Numbered from the stretch's first letter, positions 1 to 5,464 are shown. The stretch is 5,915 bases of DNA from Gammaproteobacteria bacterium (GCA_015231665.1 JADGBD010000135.1:1-5915); one strand, 5' to 3'. Program-made: numbers and translations. Notes: generated from the letters alone by a model not told the origin.

Positions 1-21
1 CTCGCCTACCTGATCCAGGGC

Positions 22-783
22 CTACTTGTGCCCTGGGGGCAGATCCTGCTGCAGCAGGGCGATGCGCACCTGGGTGACATAGAGGTTGAAGCGCCAGACC
101 AACAGGGCAATCAGCAGCAGTATCAGCGCCAATAGGGGAATCAGCAGCACCTTGATGTCCAGATCCAGGCCCTTGGCAAACTCCACCAGCTGGGAGCGGT
201 CGGTGTAGAGCTCGGCAACACCGACCACATCACCCGAGCCATCCCGCACCGGGATGTAACTGGAAACCAGATCGCGCTGAAACACCTCGCCACCAAAGGC
301 AACGAACTTATCCCTGTAAGACACCTCACTGGCCGGTTTGCCACGTGCCGCGGAGATAAATCCGGGGTTCTCCGACTTATCCTGACCGAGCTCGCTGGCA
401 ACGCTGGAATAGACCAGCAAGCCGTTGATGTTGTAGAGCTTGGCCTTGAGGATGTCGGTGCCGAGCATGAACTGGCGCACCAGGCCATCCACCCGCTGCA
501 GTTCCTCGGCGCTCAGCTCCCGCTTGGCTTGCTGAGCATTGCCGCTAAAGCCCAGATCCTGCTGCAGCCGGGGGTAGAGTTCGTTGACAAACACCTTGGT
601 AACCGTGGCGTTGCTCGCCTGGGTGGCCTCCAGAATTGCCGAGCCCAGCGCAGAACTGACAGAACGGGTGAGCAGCACATAGACCAGAATCAAGGCCGCC
701 AGGCTGAGCAGCAGGAACAGATAGGGAAACTTGATCTGGGATGCTGGTGCTGGAGATGTTGCCGCTGGACTGGACTCAGCCAT
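22..783 (-). CDS. Membrane-anchored periplasmic Cache-like sensor protein without an output domain
   Basis: The 253-residue product has a short cytoplasmic N-terminus rich in Ala, Ser and Pro. A transmembrane helix spans about residues 19-38, a periplasmic region about 40-208, a second helix about 211-230, and a 23-residue cytoplasmic tail follows. The periplasmic part carries a segment (about 115-196: KLYNINGLLVYSS, then ELGQDKSENPGF, then DLVSSYIPVRDG and GVAELYTD) that I recognise from the extracytoplasmic domains of sensor histidine kinases and diguanylate cyclases. It is PAS/Cache-like and expected to bind a small ligand. Unlike those proteins, this one stops soon after the second helix with no kinase, GGDEF, HAMP or methyl-accepting domain. 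The ATG start follows a weak GGTGA ribosome site and a good promoter lies upstream. It is either a genuine stand-alone sensor subunit or the front half of a split sensor kinase whose remainder lies beyond base 1. The sensor class is fairly sure; the ligand is unknown. Confidence 0.75.
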   Translation of the reverse strand: MAESSPAATSPAPASQIKFPYLFLLLSLAALILVYVLLTRSVSSALGSAILEATQASNATVTKVFVNELYPRLQQDLGFSGNAQQAKRELSAEELQRVDGLVRQFMLGTDILKAKLYNINGLLVYSSVASELGQDKSENPGFISAARGKPASEVSYRDKFVAFGGEVFQRDLVSSYIPVRDGSGDVVGVAELYTDRSQLVEFAKGLDLDIKVLLIPLLALILLLIALLVWRFNLYVTQVRIALLQQDLPPGHK

Positions 784-852
784 GATGTCACCGCTTAGGG
801 GTTATGCCCGCCATCGCAACCGAGAATTGCAACTGGGGTCTGAAGGTCAAGC

Positions 853-882
853 AGTATAGTATTGCGTTATTTTCAGGGTCAA
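853..882 (-). promoter_or_regulatory. Sigma70-type promoter for the sensor gene
   Basis: Read on the minus strand, a -35 box TTGACC (877-882, 5 of 6 consensus) is separated by 18 nt from a -10 box TATACT (853-858, 5 of 6 consensus). Transcription would start near 846, giving a leader of about 60 nt before the ATG at 783. This is the best promoter match in the window. It suggests the sensor gene is transcribed on its own start, away from the divergent receiver gene. Confidence 0.65.
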
Positions 883-936
883 CGACTTAACGAGCCTTAC
901 CGAGCAGGCAAGGCTGGTTTAGACTTGGCGGGTATT

Positions 937-956
937 GGGACGCAGAGGACGCGGAG
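937..956. repeat. Short copy of the 9-nt-periodic purine-rich repeat
   Basis: The segment reads as two tandem 9-mers of the type GACGCAGAG, the second with one change (GACGCGGAG). The same units begin the arm at 5375 and, in reverse orientation, the arms at 1158 and 5539. It is non-coding and probably the outer remnant of a dispersed repeat. Confidence 0.55.
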
Positions 957-985
957 CTAACCCAGCATTTAGCGCGATAACGCTG

Positions 986-1033
986 GCTGAGCGGAGTCGA
1001 AGCCAGCCGCCGCTCGCTTCGGCTTCGCTCAGC
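986..1033 (+). repeat. Dispersed hairpin repeat, 18-bp stem
   Basis: The arms GCTGAGCGGAGTCGAAGC (986-1003) and GCTTCGGCTTCGCTCAGC (1016-1033) are inverted copies with 16 of 18 bases complementary and a 12-nt loop. Both mismatches become G-U pairs in RNA read from the plus strand (997 with 1022, 994 with 1025), so the stem is continuous only in plus-strand RNA. The GAGCGGAGTCGAAG core is, from memory, a dispersed intergenic repeat in many bacterial genomes. There is no T-run after it and no plus-strand gene before it, so it is not an obvious terminator. Confidence 0.65.
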
Positions 1034-1102
1034 GAACGGCCTAAGCAGCCAGTTCGGTACTCGTGAGTTGCCACGGATGTTTTAGTAATATCTTAAAAAT
1101 TC

Positions 1103-1223
1103 AGGACACAGAGGCGGCAGAGTGGTTAATTTTTTAAGCGCGGAGAAGAATCTAATCCTCCGCGTTCTCTGCGCTTGTTTGCGATCTCTGCGTCCTCTTT
1201 GGTTCCCGCTTCGCCGGGTTAGG
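1103..1223. repeat. Dispersed repeat element upstream of the receiver gene
   Basis: The element begins with a purine-rich arm of GACGCAGAG-like units (1103-1122) and ends with a pyrimidine-rich arm (1158-1196) containing the inverse units CTCTGCGTCC. The right arm matches 5539-5577 at 36 of 39 positions in the same orientation. Looser similarity continues to about 1223, with CCC(G/A)CTTC then CGGTTAG-like bases. An internal inverted pair CGCGGAG/CTCCGCG (1139-1145, 1158-1164) could fold. I see no open frame and no convincing promoter for the receiver gene within the 784-1251 gap. What the gap holds is this element, the 986-1033 hairpin, the short copy at 937-956 and the sensor promoter. Confidence 0.65.
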
Positions 1224-1251
1224 CTTAATTTCAATCCAGGGAGTCCATGCC

Positions 1252-1626
1252 ATGGCGCAGATACTCATTGCCGATGATGATCCGGTGATCCTGCTGGTGC
1301 TCAAGGATATGCTTGAGTCAGAGGGTCATGCGGTTGTCGTGGTGGAAAACGGTTTGCTGGCGGAACAGGCGATGGCGTGCTGGCACTTCGACCTGTTCAT
1401 CTGCGACATCTTCATGCCCGAGCGTGAGGGCATCGAGATCATCTCCGATCTGCGCAAGCGCCGGTCCCAGTTGCCGGTGCTGATGATCTCCATCAACCCC
1501 GGCTATCTGCGCATGGCGAAGATGCTTGGCGCCCGCGACGTGCTGGCCAAGCCCATAGATGCCGCTGAGTTTCGTCAGCGGGTGGCGCGGCTATTGGATT
1601 CGGGAGATGGCCAGCCAAAGGCCTGA
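1252..1626 (+). CDS. Stand-alone CheY-like receiver domain protein (response regulator)
   Basis: The 124-residue product is one receiver domain with no DNA-binding or enzymatic output. It has the acidic Mg2+ pocket (Asp8, Asp9), the phosphoacceptor Asp52 in FDLFICDIFMP, Ser80 at the switch Thr/Ser position, and Lys100-Pro101 at the conserved Lys-Pro. All catalytic positions are therefore present and it should accept phosphate from a histidine kinase. The start is the ATG at 1252, with AGGGAG (1238-1243) 8 nt upstream; the nearby ATG at 1247 is out of frame. It is divergent from the membrane sensor across a repeat-filled gap. Its last 52 bp overlap the end of truC on the other strand. Partner kinase and output are not visible here. 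As a single-domain receiver it could act in a phosphorelay or by protein-protein contact. The family is sure, the role unknown. Confidence 0.9.
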   Translation: MAQILIADDDPVILLVLKDMLESEGHAVVVVENGLLAEQAMACWHFDLFICDIFMPEREGIEIISDLRKRRSQLPVLMISINPGYLRMAKMLGARDVLAKPIDAAEFRQRVARLLDSGDGQPKA

Positions 1627-2288
1627 AACAGCCTGAGCCATTCTTCTTCCCAAGGCGCTTGCAGCTGCAGGCGCTCGCCGCTGAAAGGGTGCTCGAAGCC
1701 CAGCTGCCAGCTGGTGAGCATCAGTCGATCTATCCCCCATTGCTGCTGAAAGAACCGATTGTGCCGGCCGTTGCCGTGGCTGCTGTCGCCGATCAGGTGG
1801 TGGGAGATGTGTTTGAAGTGCTTGCGTATTTGCTGGCGTCGGCCGGTTTCCGGGCTGATCAAGGCGAGGGAGTAGCGGCTGCTGGGGTAGCGATCCACCG
1901 CCACCGCCAGCTCCACCCGTTGCAGGCAGCGGTAGCGGGTTAGCGCCGGCTGGGGCTGGTTGTTGCCCTCCTCATCCCGTACCGGGTGGTCGATCTCCCC
2001 CTGCTCATCCAGCCAGCCGCGGCAGAGCGCCAGGTAGGCCTTGTCCACCTGGCGCTGCTCGAAGGCGCCGACCAGCCGCCGCGCCGCTTCCGCCGAAAGA
2101 CCGAAGAGGATCAGCCCCGAGGTGGCGCGATCGAGCCGGTGCACCGGGTAGACCCACTGGCCGATCTGATCGCGCAGGCGCTGCAGCAGAAAGGTCTCGT
2201 CGCGGGAGATGGGGCTGCGGTGGACCAGCAGCTTGGCCGGCTTGTGCACCGCCAGCAGGTGCTCGTCCTGATAGAGGATCTGCAGCAC
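1575..2288 (-). CDS. truC: tRNA pseudouridine(65) synthase TruC (RluA family)
   Basis: TruC isomerises uridine 65 in the T-stem region of certain tRNAs to pseudouridine. The 237-residue product follows the E. coli protein from memory closely: opening LQILYQDEHLLAVHKP, then the RluA-family catalytic motif HRLDRATSGL (residues 50-59) with nucleophile Asp53. Further matches are RYxCL near 119-122, the GRRQQIRKHFKHISHHLIGD block (149-168), the RLMLTSWQL strand (188-196) and HPFSGE (200-205). It is slightly shorter than E. coli TruC, with a trimmed loop near residues 100-113 and a shorter C-terminal tail. The start is GTG, fixed by the homologous N-terminus, with no Shine-Dalgarno in front. It lies 9 nt after the cbbR stop in the same frame, so translation is probably coupled to cbbR. 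Its 3' end runs 52 bp into the receiver gene on the opposite strand. Confidence 0.93.
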   Translation of the reverse strand: MLQILYQDEHLLAVHKPAKLLVHRSPISRDETFLLQRLRDQIGQWVYPVHRLDRATSGLILFGLSAEAARRLVGAFEQRQVDKAYLALCRGWLDEQGEIDHPVRDEEGNNQPQPALTRYRCLQRVELAVAVDRYPSSRYSLALISPETGRRQQIRKHFKHISHHLIGDSSHGNGRHNRFFQQQWGIDRLMLTSWQLGFEHPFSGERLQLQAPWEEEWLRLFQAFGWPSPESNSRATR

Positions 2289-2297
2289 CGGCGTAGC

Positions 2298-3218
2298 TTA
2301 GACGCTGAAATGGCTGGCGCCGAGCAGCTCGGCACCGCGGCTGAGGAGAAATTCCTGAAACACCTGGCCGGTGCGCGACAGGCGTTTGCCCTTGGGATAG
2401 ACGCAGTGCCAGGGGCGGATCAGGGGAAAGCCCTCGACATTGAGTACCGCCAGCAGCCCCGCGGTCATCTCCAGGCGAAAACTTAGACTTGAAATCACCG
2501 AGACGCCGATGCCGGCCATGGCCCCCTGCTTGATCGCCTCCTCGCTGCCCAGTTCCATATAAGGATTGATCCGCAGGCCCTGGGCGGCGAACAGCCGATC
2601 CACCGCCGAGCGGGTGCCCGAGCCTTCCTCGCGGATGAGAAAGCGCTCCTGGGTCATGCGCTCCAGGGCAATCGGCTGGCTCTCCCGCGCCAGGGGGTGA
2701 TCCGGCGCTGCCACCACCACCAGGCTGTTGTTGATGAAGGGATGGTAGCTGAGGTCCAGGCCCTCGGGTACCTGCCCCATGATCACCAGATCGTCCATGT
2801 TGTCCTTGAGCCGGACGAGCACCTTGGCGCGGTTGGTGACATTGAGCCGCGGCTCCACCTCGGGGTATTCCCGCAGAAAAGGCCCGAGCAGATGGGGCAT
2901 GAAGTATTTGGAGGTGGTCACTGCGGAGATGGTCAGGGGCCCGCGCACCTGCTGGTGCTGGTCCTGGAGGGCGTTATCCAGGTCGTCCAAGCGACCGAGG
3001 ACATCGCGACAGGCCTTGAGCATTTCCTCGCCGGCGCCGGTGAGAAACAGCTTTTTTCCCACCTGCTCGAACAGCGGGTGCCCGGCATTCTCTTCCAAGC
3101 GCTTGACCTGAATCGAAATAGCCGGCTGGGTCAGATAGAGTTCCTCAGACGCGCGGGTAAAGCTGAGGTTGCGCGCCACGGCTTCGAAGATGCGCAATTG
3201 TTGAAGGGTTAAGTGCAT
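2298..3218 (-). CDS. cbbR: LysR-type transcriptional regulator CbbR of the Calvin cycle genes
   Basis: CbbR activates the divergent cbb operon in response to metabolites that signal the need for CO2 fixation. The 306-residue product has the LysR winged helix-turn-helix at about 4-63 (SFTRASEELYLTQPAISIQVKRL, helix-turn-helix about 18-40). A linker helix runs to about 90, and a periplasmic-binding-protein-like effector domain covers about 92-290. REEGSGTR (196-203) and the MELGSEEAIKQGAMAGIG stretch (221-238) are typical of CbbR effector pockets. Position agrees: it is divergent from cbbL, separated by 209 bp. The start at MHLTLQQLRIF matches known CbbR N-termini, yet the bases before the ATG show no Shine-Dalgarno. 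That may keep its level low. It is followed after 9 nt by truC. The call is secure from both sequence and context. Confidence 0.95.
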   Translation of the reverse strand: MHLTLQQLRIFEAVARNLSFTRASEELYLTQPAISIQVKRLEENAGHPLFEQVGKKLFLTGAGEEMLKACRDVLGRLDDLDNALQDQHQQVRGPLTISAVTTSKYFMPHLLGPFLREYPEVEPRLNVTNRAKVLVRLKDNMDDLVIMGQVPEGLDLSYHPFINNSLVVVAAPDHPLARESQPIALERMTQERFLIREEGSGTRSAVDRLFAAQGLRINPYMELGSEEAIKQGAMAGIGVSVISSLSFRLEMTAGLLAVLNVEGFPLIRPWHCVYPKGKRLSRTGQVFQEFLLSRGAELLGASHFSV

Positions 3219-3237
3219 CTATAGAGCATAAACAAAA

Positions 3238-3265
3238 GTTAATGGATTTCATATCTACAATTAAC
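3238..3265. promoter_or_regulatory. Probable CbbR operator in the cbbR-cbbL spacer
   Basis: An inverted repeat GTTAAT (3238-3243) and ATTAAC (3260-3265) with a 16-nt spacer lies 20 nt upstream of the cbbR start. Within it, TTA-N7-TCA (3239-3251) fits the LysR T-N11-A and CbbR TNA-N7-TNA patterns. On the minus strand a TATAGT box (3264-3269, 5 of 6 of the -10 consensus) overlaps the right arm, so CbbR bound here could repress its own gene while activating cbbL. No good -35 pairs with that box. The site itself is inferred from pattern and place. Confidence 0.55.
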
Positions 3266-3284
3266 TATATTTTGCCCCGCCAAA

Positions 3285-3305
3285 TCCACATACTAGTTGC
3301 GTGGA
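3285..3305 (+). promoter_or_regulatory. Possible cbbL core promoter with inverted repeat
   Basis: TCCAC (3285-3289) and GTGGA (3301-3305) are perfect inverted arms around an 11-nt centre. Inside lies CATACT (3289-3294, 4 of 6 of the -10 consensus). No TTGACA-like box sits 16-18 nt upstream, which would suit an activator-dependent promoter served by CbbR bound at 3238-3265. The exact start of cbbL transcription cannot be fixed from sequence. Confidence 0.3.
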
Positions 3306-3317
3306 CATTAGCAGGCC

Positions 3318-3337
3318 CTCGGGGCCCGGTCCCCGAG
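3318..3337 (+). promoter_or_regulatory. GC-rich hairpin in the cbbL leader
   Basis: CTCGGGG (3318-3324) and CCCCGAG (3331-3337) form a perfect 7-bp stem with a 6-nt loop. No T-run follows. If transcription starts near 3300, the stem would sit close to the 5' end of the cbbLS mRNA, where such structures often protect the message from RppH and RNase E. Confidence 0.5.
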
Positions 3338-3356
3338 CGTAAATGAGTGTTTGAAC

Positions 3357-3400
3357 AGGTTTCCACGGCTGTCGCCCCTGGGTAGCAGTCTCCTGAAACC
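3357..3400 (+). promoter_or_regulatory. Second leader stem just upstream of the cbbL ribosome site
   Basis: GGTTTC (3358-3363) pairs with GAAACC (3395-3400). After a small internal loop, GGCTG (3367-3371) pairs with CAGTC (3386-3390), including one G-U pair. The structure ends 13 nt before the AGAGAGGAAG ribosome-binding block (3414-3423), which stays unpaired. It may be a translation-enhancing or stability element. The prediction was made by eye, without energy calculation. Confidence 0.35.
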
Positions 3401-3427
3401 CACCCTTTAAGAAAGAGAGGAAGACCA

Positions 3428-4846
3428 ATGGCTAAGACTTATGATGCGGGCGTTAAAGATTACCGCGAAACATACTGGATGCCCGACTACACGCCGAAGG
3501 ATACCGACATCCTGGCGTGCTTCAAGATCATCCCCCAGGCTGGCGTACCCCGCGAAGAAGCCGCGGCCGCTGTCGCCGCCGAATCCTCCACCGGCACCTG
3601 GACCACGGTTTGGACCGACCTGCTGACCGACCTGGACTACTACAAGGGCCGCGCCTACGCCATCGAAGACGTGCCCGGCAACGATGACGCCTTCTATGCC
3701 TTCATCGCCTATCCCATCGACCTGTTCGAAGAAGGCTCAGTGGTCAACGTCTTCACCTCTCTGGTGGGTAACGTCTTCGGCTTCAAGGCCGTGCGCGCCC
3801 TGCGTCTGGAAGACGTGCGCTTCCCCCTGGCCTACGTCATGACCTGTAACGGTCCGCCGCACGGCATCCAGGTCGAGCGCGACAAGATGAACAAGTACGG
3901 TCGTCCCCTGCTCGGCTGCACCATCAAGCCCAAGCTGGGTCTGTCGGCGAAGAACTACGGCCGCGCCGTGTACGAATGTCTGCGTGGCGGTCTGGACTTC
4001 ACCAAGGACGACGAAAACGTCAACTCCCAGCCCTTCATGCGCTGGCGCCAGCGCTTCGACTTCGTCATGGACGCCATCAACAAGTCTGAAAAGGAAACCG
4101 GCGAGCGCAAGGGTCACTACCTCAACGTCACCGCGCCGACCCCGGACGAAATGTTCAAGCGCGCTGAATACGCCAAGGAAATCGGTGCCCCCATCATCAT
4201 GCACGACTACCTGACCGGCGGCTTCTGCGCCAACACCGGCCTGGCCCAGTGGTGTCGCGACAACGGTGTGCTGCTGCACATCCACCGCGCCATGCACGCC
4301 GTGCTCGACCGCAACCCCAACCACGGTATCCACTTCCGCGTGCTGACCAAGGCCCTGCGTCTGTCCGGCGGCGACCACCTGCACTCCGGCACCGTCGTCG
4401 GCAAGCTCGAAGGCGACCGCGAAGCCACCCTCGGCTGGATCGACCTGATGCGTGATTCCTACATCAAGGAAGACCGCACCCGCGGCATCATGTTCGATCA
4501 GGATTGGGGCGCCATGCCCGGCGTGCTGCCGGTGGCCTCCGGTGGTATCCATGTGTGGCACATGCCCGCGCTGGTATCCATTTTCGGTGACGACTCGGTG
4601 CTGCAGTTCGGTGGCGGTACCCTCGGCCACCCCTGGGGCAACGCCGCTGGCGCCGCCGCCAACCGCGTCGCGCTGGAAGCCTGCGTCGAAGCCCGCAACA
4701 GCGGTCGCGAACTGGAAAAAGAAGGCAAGGAAATCCTCACCAATGCCGCTGCAAGCAGCCCCGAGCTGAAGGCCGCCATGGAAACCTGGAAGGAAATCAA
4801 GTTCGAATTCGACACCGTGGACAAGCTGGACGTGGCGCACAAATAA
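3428..4846 (+). CDS. cbbL: RuBisCO large subunit, form IA (non-carboxysomal type)
   Basis: This catalytic subunit carboxylates ribulose-1,5-bisphosphate, the CO2-fixing step of the Calvin cycle. The 472-residue length is normal for form I. Active-site residues are all present (spinach numbers in brackets): Glu52 (60), Thr57 (65), Asn115 (123), Lys167 (175), Lys169 (177), carbamylated Lys193 (201) with Mg2+ ligands Asp195 and Glu196, His286 (294), Arg287 (295), His319 (327), loop-6 Lys326 (334), and Ser371 (379). The N-terminus [17 protein letters not shown] and C-terminus [11 protein letters not shown] resemble purple sulfur bacterial form IA enzymes as I recall them. The start at 3428 follows the AGAGAGGAAG ribosome site with AGGA 6 nt away. 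It is the first gene of a cbbLS-cbbQ cluster divergent from cbbR. This gene order, with no carboxysome gene directly after cbbS, points to the cytosolic IAq type. Gln208 replaces the Asp more common after RWR. Confidence 0.98.
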   Translation: MAKTYDAGVKDYRETYWMPDYTPKDTDILACFKIIPQAGVPREEAAAAVAAESSTGTWTTVWTDLLTDLDYYKGRAYAIEDVPGNDDAFYAFIAYPIDLFEEGSVVNVFTSLVGNVFGFKAVRALRLEDVRFPLAYVMTCNGPPHGIQVERDKMNKYGRPLLGCTIKPKLGLSAKNYGRAVYECLRGGLDFTKDDENVNSQPFMRWRQRFDFVMDAINKSEKETGERKGHYLNVTAPTPDEMFKRAEYAKEIGAPIIMHDYLTGGFCANTGLAQWCRDNGVLLHIHRAMHAVLDRNPNHGIHFRVLTKALRLSGGDHLHSGTVVGKLEGDREATLGWIDLMRDSYIKEDRTRGIMFDQDWGAMPGVLPVASGGIHVWHMPALVSIFGDDSVLQFGGGTLGHPWGNAAGAAANRVALEACVEARNSGRELEKEGKEILTNAAASSPELKAAMETWKEIKFEFDTVDKLDVAHK

Positions 4847-4847
4847 G

Positions 4848-4882
4848 CCACCAGCCATCAGCTGCCAGCCGCCAGCTTCAAG
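4848..4882. repeat. Degenerate 7-bp tandem repeat, five units, after cbbL
   Basis: Five successive heptamers follow the cbbL stop: CCACCAG, CCATCAG, CTGCCAG, CCGCCAG and CTTCAAG. They share a C-N-N-C-(A/C)-A-G frame. Heptad arrays of CCAGCTT-like units are, as I recall, a dispersed intergenic repeat in gammaproteobacteria. The last units also supply the left arm of the cbbL-cbbS hairpin. Confidence 0.5.
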
Positions 4883-4894
4883 GTGGCGGCTGGC
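4864..4894 (+). promoter_or_regulatory. Perfect 11-bp hairpin between cbbL and cbbS
   Basis: GCCAGCCGCCA (4864-4874) and TGGCGGCTGGC (4884-4894) pair perfectly around a 9-nt loop. The stem starts 18 nt after the cbbL stop and ends 30 nt before the cbbS start. No T-run follows, so full termination is unlikely. A role in protecting the 3' end of a cbbL segment after cleavage, or in tuning the ratio of large to small subunit, is inferred. Confidence 0.6.
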
Positions 4895-4906
4895 CGCAGC
4901 CAAAAT

Positions 4907-4916
4907 CTATTTGAGG
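4907..4916 (+). promoter_or_regulatory. Ribosome-binding block that sets the cbbS start
   Basis: CTATTTGAGG ends 8 nt before the ATG at 4925. The identical 10-mer precedes cbbQ (5606-5615). This supports 4925 as the cbbS start rather than the longer in-frame GTG at 4883, which lies inside the hairpin. Confidence 0.7.
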
Positions 4917-4924
4917 TAAGCAAA

Positions 4925-5281
4925 ATGAGTGATATGCAAGACTACAAATCCAGCCTGGCCGACGTCACCAGCCGCAAGTTCGAGACCTTCTCCTACCTGC
5001 CGGAAATGGACGCTGCACGCATCCGCAAGCAGGTGGAATACATCGTCGCCAAGGGCTGGAACCCGGCCGTGGAACACGTTGAGCCGGAAAACGCCTTCGA
5101 CCACTACTGGTACATGTGGAAGCTGCCCATGTTCGGCGAAACCGACATCGACCGCATCCTCGCTGAGGCCGAAGCCTGCCACAAGGCGCACCCCAAGAAC
5201 CACGTGCGCCTGATCGGCTTTGACAACTACGCCCAGTCCAAGGGCGCTGAAATGGTTGTCTTCCGCGGTACCCCGGTGTAA
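4925..5281 (+). CDS. cbbS: RuBisCO small subunit, form IA
   Basis: The small subunit caps the octamer of large subunits in the L8S8 holoenzyme and supports its assembly and catalytic rate. The 118-residue product opens [26 protein letters not shown]. It carries the conserved [13 protein letters not shown] block (residues 59-71) and [15 protein letters not shown] (93-107), and ends VVFRGTPV, all as in purple sulfur bacterial form IA small subunits. The open frame could be extended to a GTG at 4883, adding 14 residues. I reject that because the GTG lies in a stem-loop, while the ATG at 4925 has a good GAGG site and gives the family N-terminus. It lies 78 bp after cbbL and is surely cotranscribed with it. 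It is followed by two strong hairpins. Confidence 0.97.
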   Translation: MSDMQDYKSSLADVTSRKFETFSYLPEMDAARIRKQVEYIVAKGWNPAVEHVEPENAFDHYWYMWKLPMFGETDIDRILAEAEACHKAHPKNHVRLIGFDNYAQSKGAEMVVFRGTPV

Positions 5282-5296
5282 TCACCCAGGCCGCCT

Positions 5297-5325
5297 TCCG
5301 GCCCCTGCCCAGTGCAGGGGCCGGA
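5297..5325 (+). terminator. Perfect 12-bp hairpin after cbbS (attenuator or 3'-end stabiliser)
   Basis: TCCGGCCCCTGC (5297-5308) and GCAGGGGCCGGA (5314-5325) pair perfectly around a 5-nt loop, 15 nt after the cbbS stop. There is no T-run, so it is not a textbook intrinsic terminator. It could still stall polymerase, or define and protect the 3' end of the cbbLS message. Confidence 0.5.
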
Positions 5326-5335
5326 CCAGATTCCC

Positions 5336-5357
5336 GCCAGCTGCAGTGGCAGCTGGC
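5336..5357 (+). terminator. Second perfect hairpin after cbbS, 9-bp stem
   Basis: GCCAGCTGC (5336-5344) and GCAGCTGGC (5349-5357) pair perfectly around a 4-nt loop, 10 nt after the first hairpin. No T-run follows. Together the pair forms a tandem barrier between the highly expressed cbbLS genes and cbbQ. Confidence 0.45.
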
Positions 5358-5374
5358 AGACCCCAGTCTTAGGA

Positions 5375-5464
5375 AGGACGCAGAGGACGCAGAGAAGCGC
5401 GGAGAGCGCAGAGAGAGATGGATCGCAAAGAACGCGAAGGCTACGCAAAGGTCGCAAAGAGATG
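5375..5464. repeat. Purine-rich 9-nt-periodic repeat, left arm
   Basis: Degenerate 9-mers run in tandem: GACGCAGAG twice, then GCGGAG and GCGCAGAG forms, then TCGCAAAGA and ACGCGAAGG forms to about 5464. The first 39 bases (5375-5413) are the inverse of 5539-5577 at 33 of 39 positions. Open frames here are by-products of the repeat and carry no recognisable protein. Confidence 0.65.

Noticed and set aside
1068..1096. Promoter for the receiver gene using TTGCCA (1068-1073)
   Set aside because: No -10 box better than 3 of 6 lies at 16-18 nt spacing.
1659..2486. Plus-strand open frames opposite truC and cbbR
   Set aside because: The real genes on the minus strand explain this DNA fully; the plus-strand products have no recognisable motif.
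3343..3385. Possible leader peptides before cbbL (ATG at 3343, three codons; GTG at 3347, twelve codons)
   Set aside because: Neither has a ribosome site, and neither shows a regulatory codon run.
3737..4903. Long open frame (388 codons) on the minus strand opposite cbbL
   Set aside because: It is a GC-rich shadow of cbbL, with no recognisable domain and low-complexity Gly/Ala/His/Val composition.
4883..4924. GTG at 4883 as an upstream start for cbbS
   Set aside because: It lies in the hairpin, has no ribosome site and adds 14 residues not seen in the family. ATG 4925 has a good site.
3428..5281. Carboxysome-associated RuBisCO
   Set aside because: cbbS is followed by cbbQ and not by csoS2 or shell genes, and the subunits resemble non-carboxysomal form IA. 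Genes beyond the window are not seen, so this rests on local order.
5375..5464. CRISPR array in the 9-nt periodic region
   Set aside because: Units are too short, contiguous and degenerate, with no unique spacers and no cas gene.
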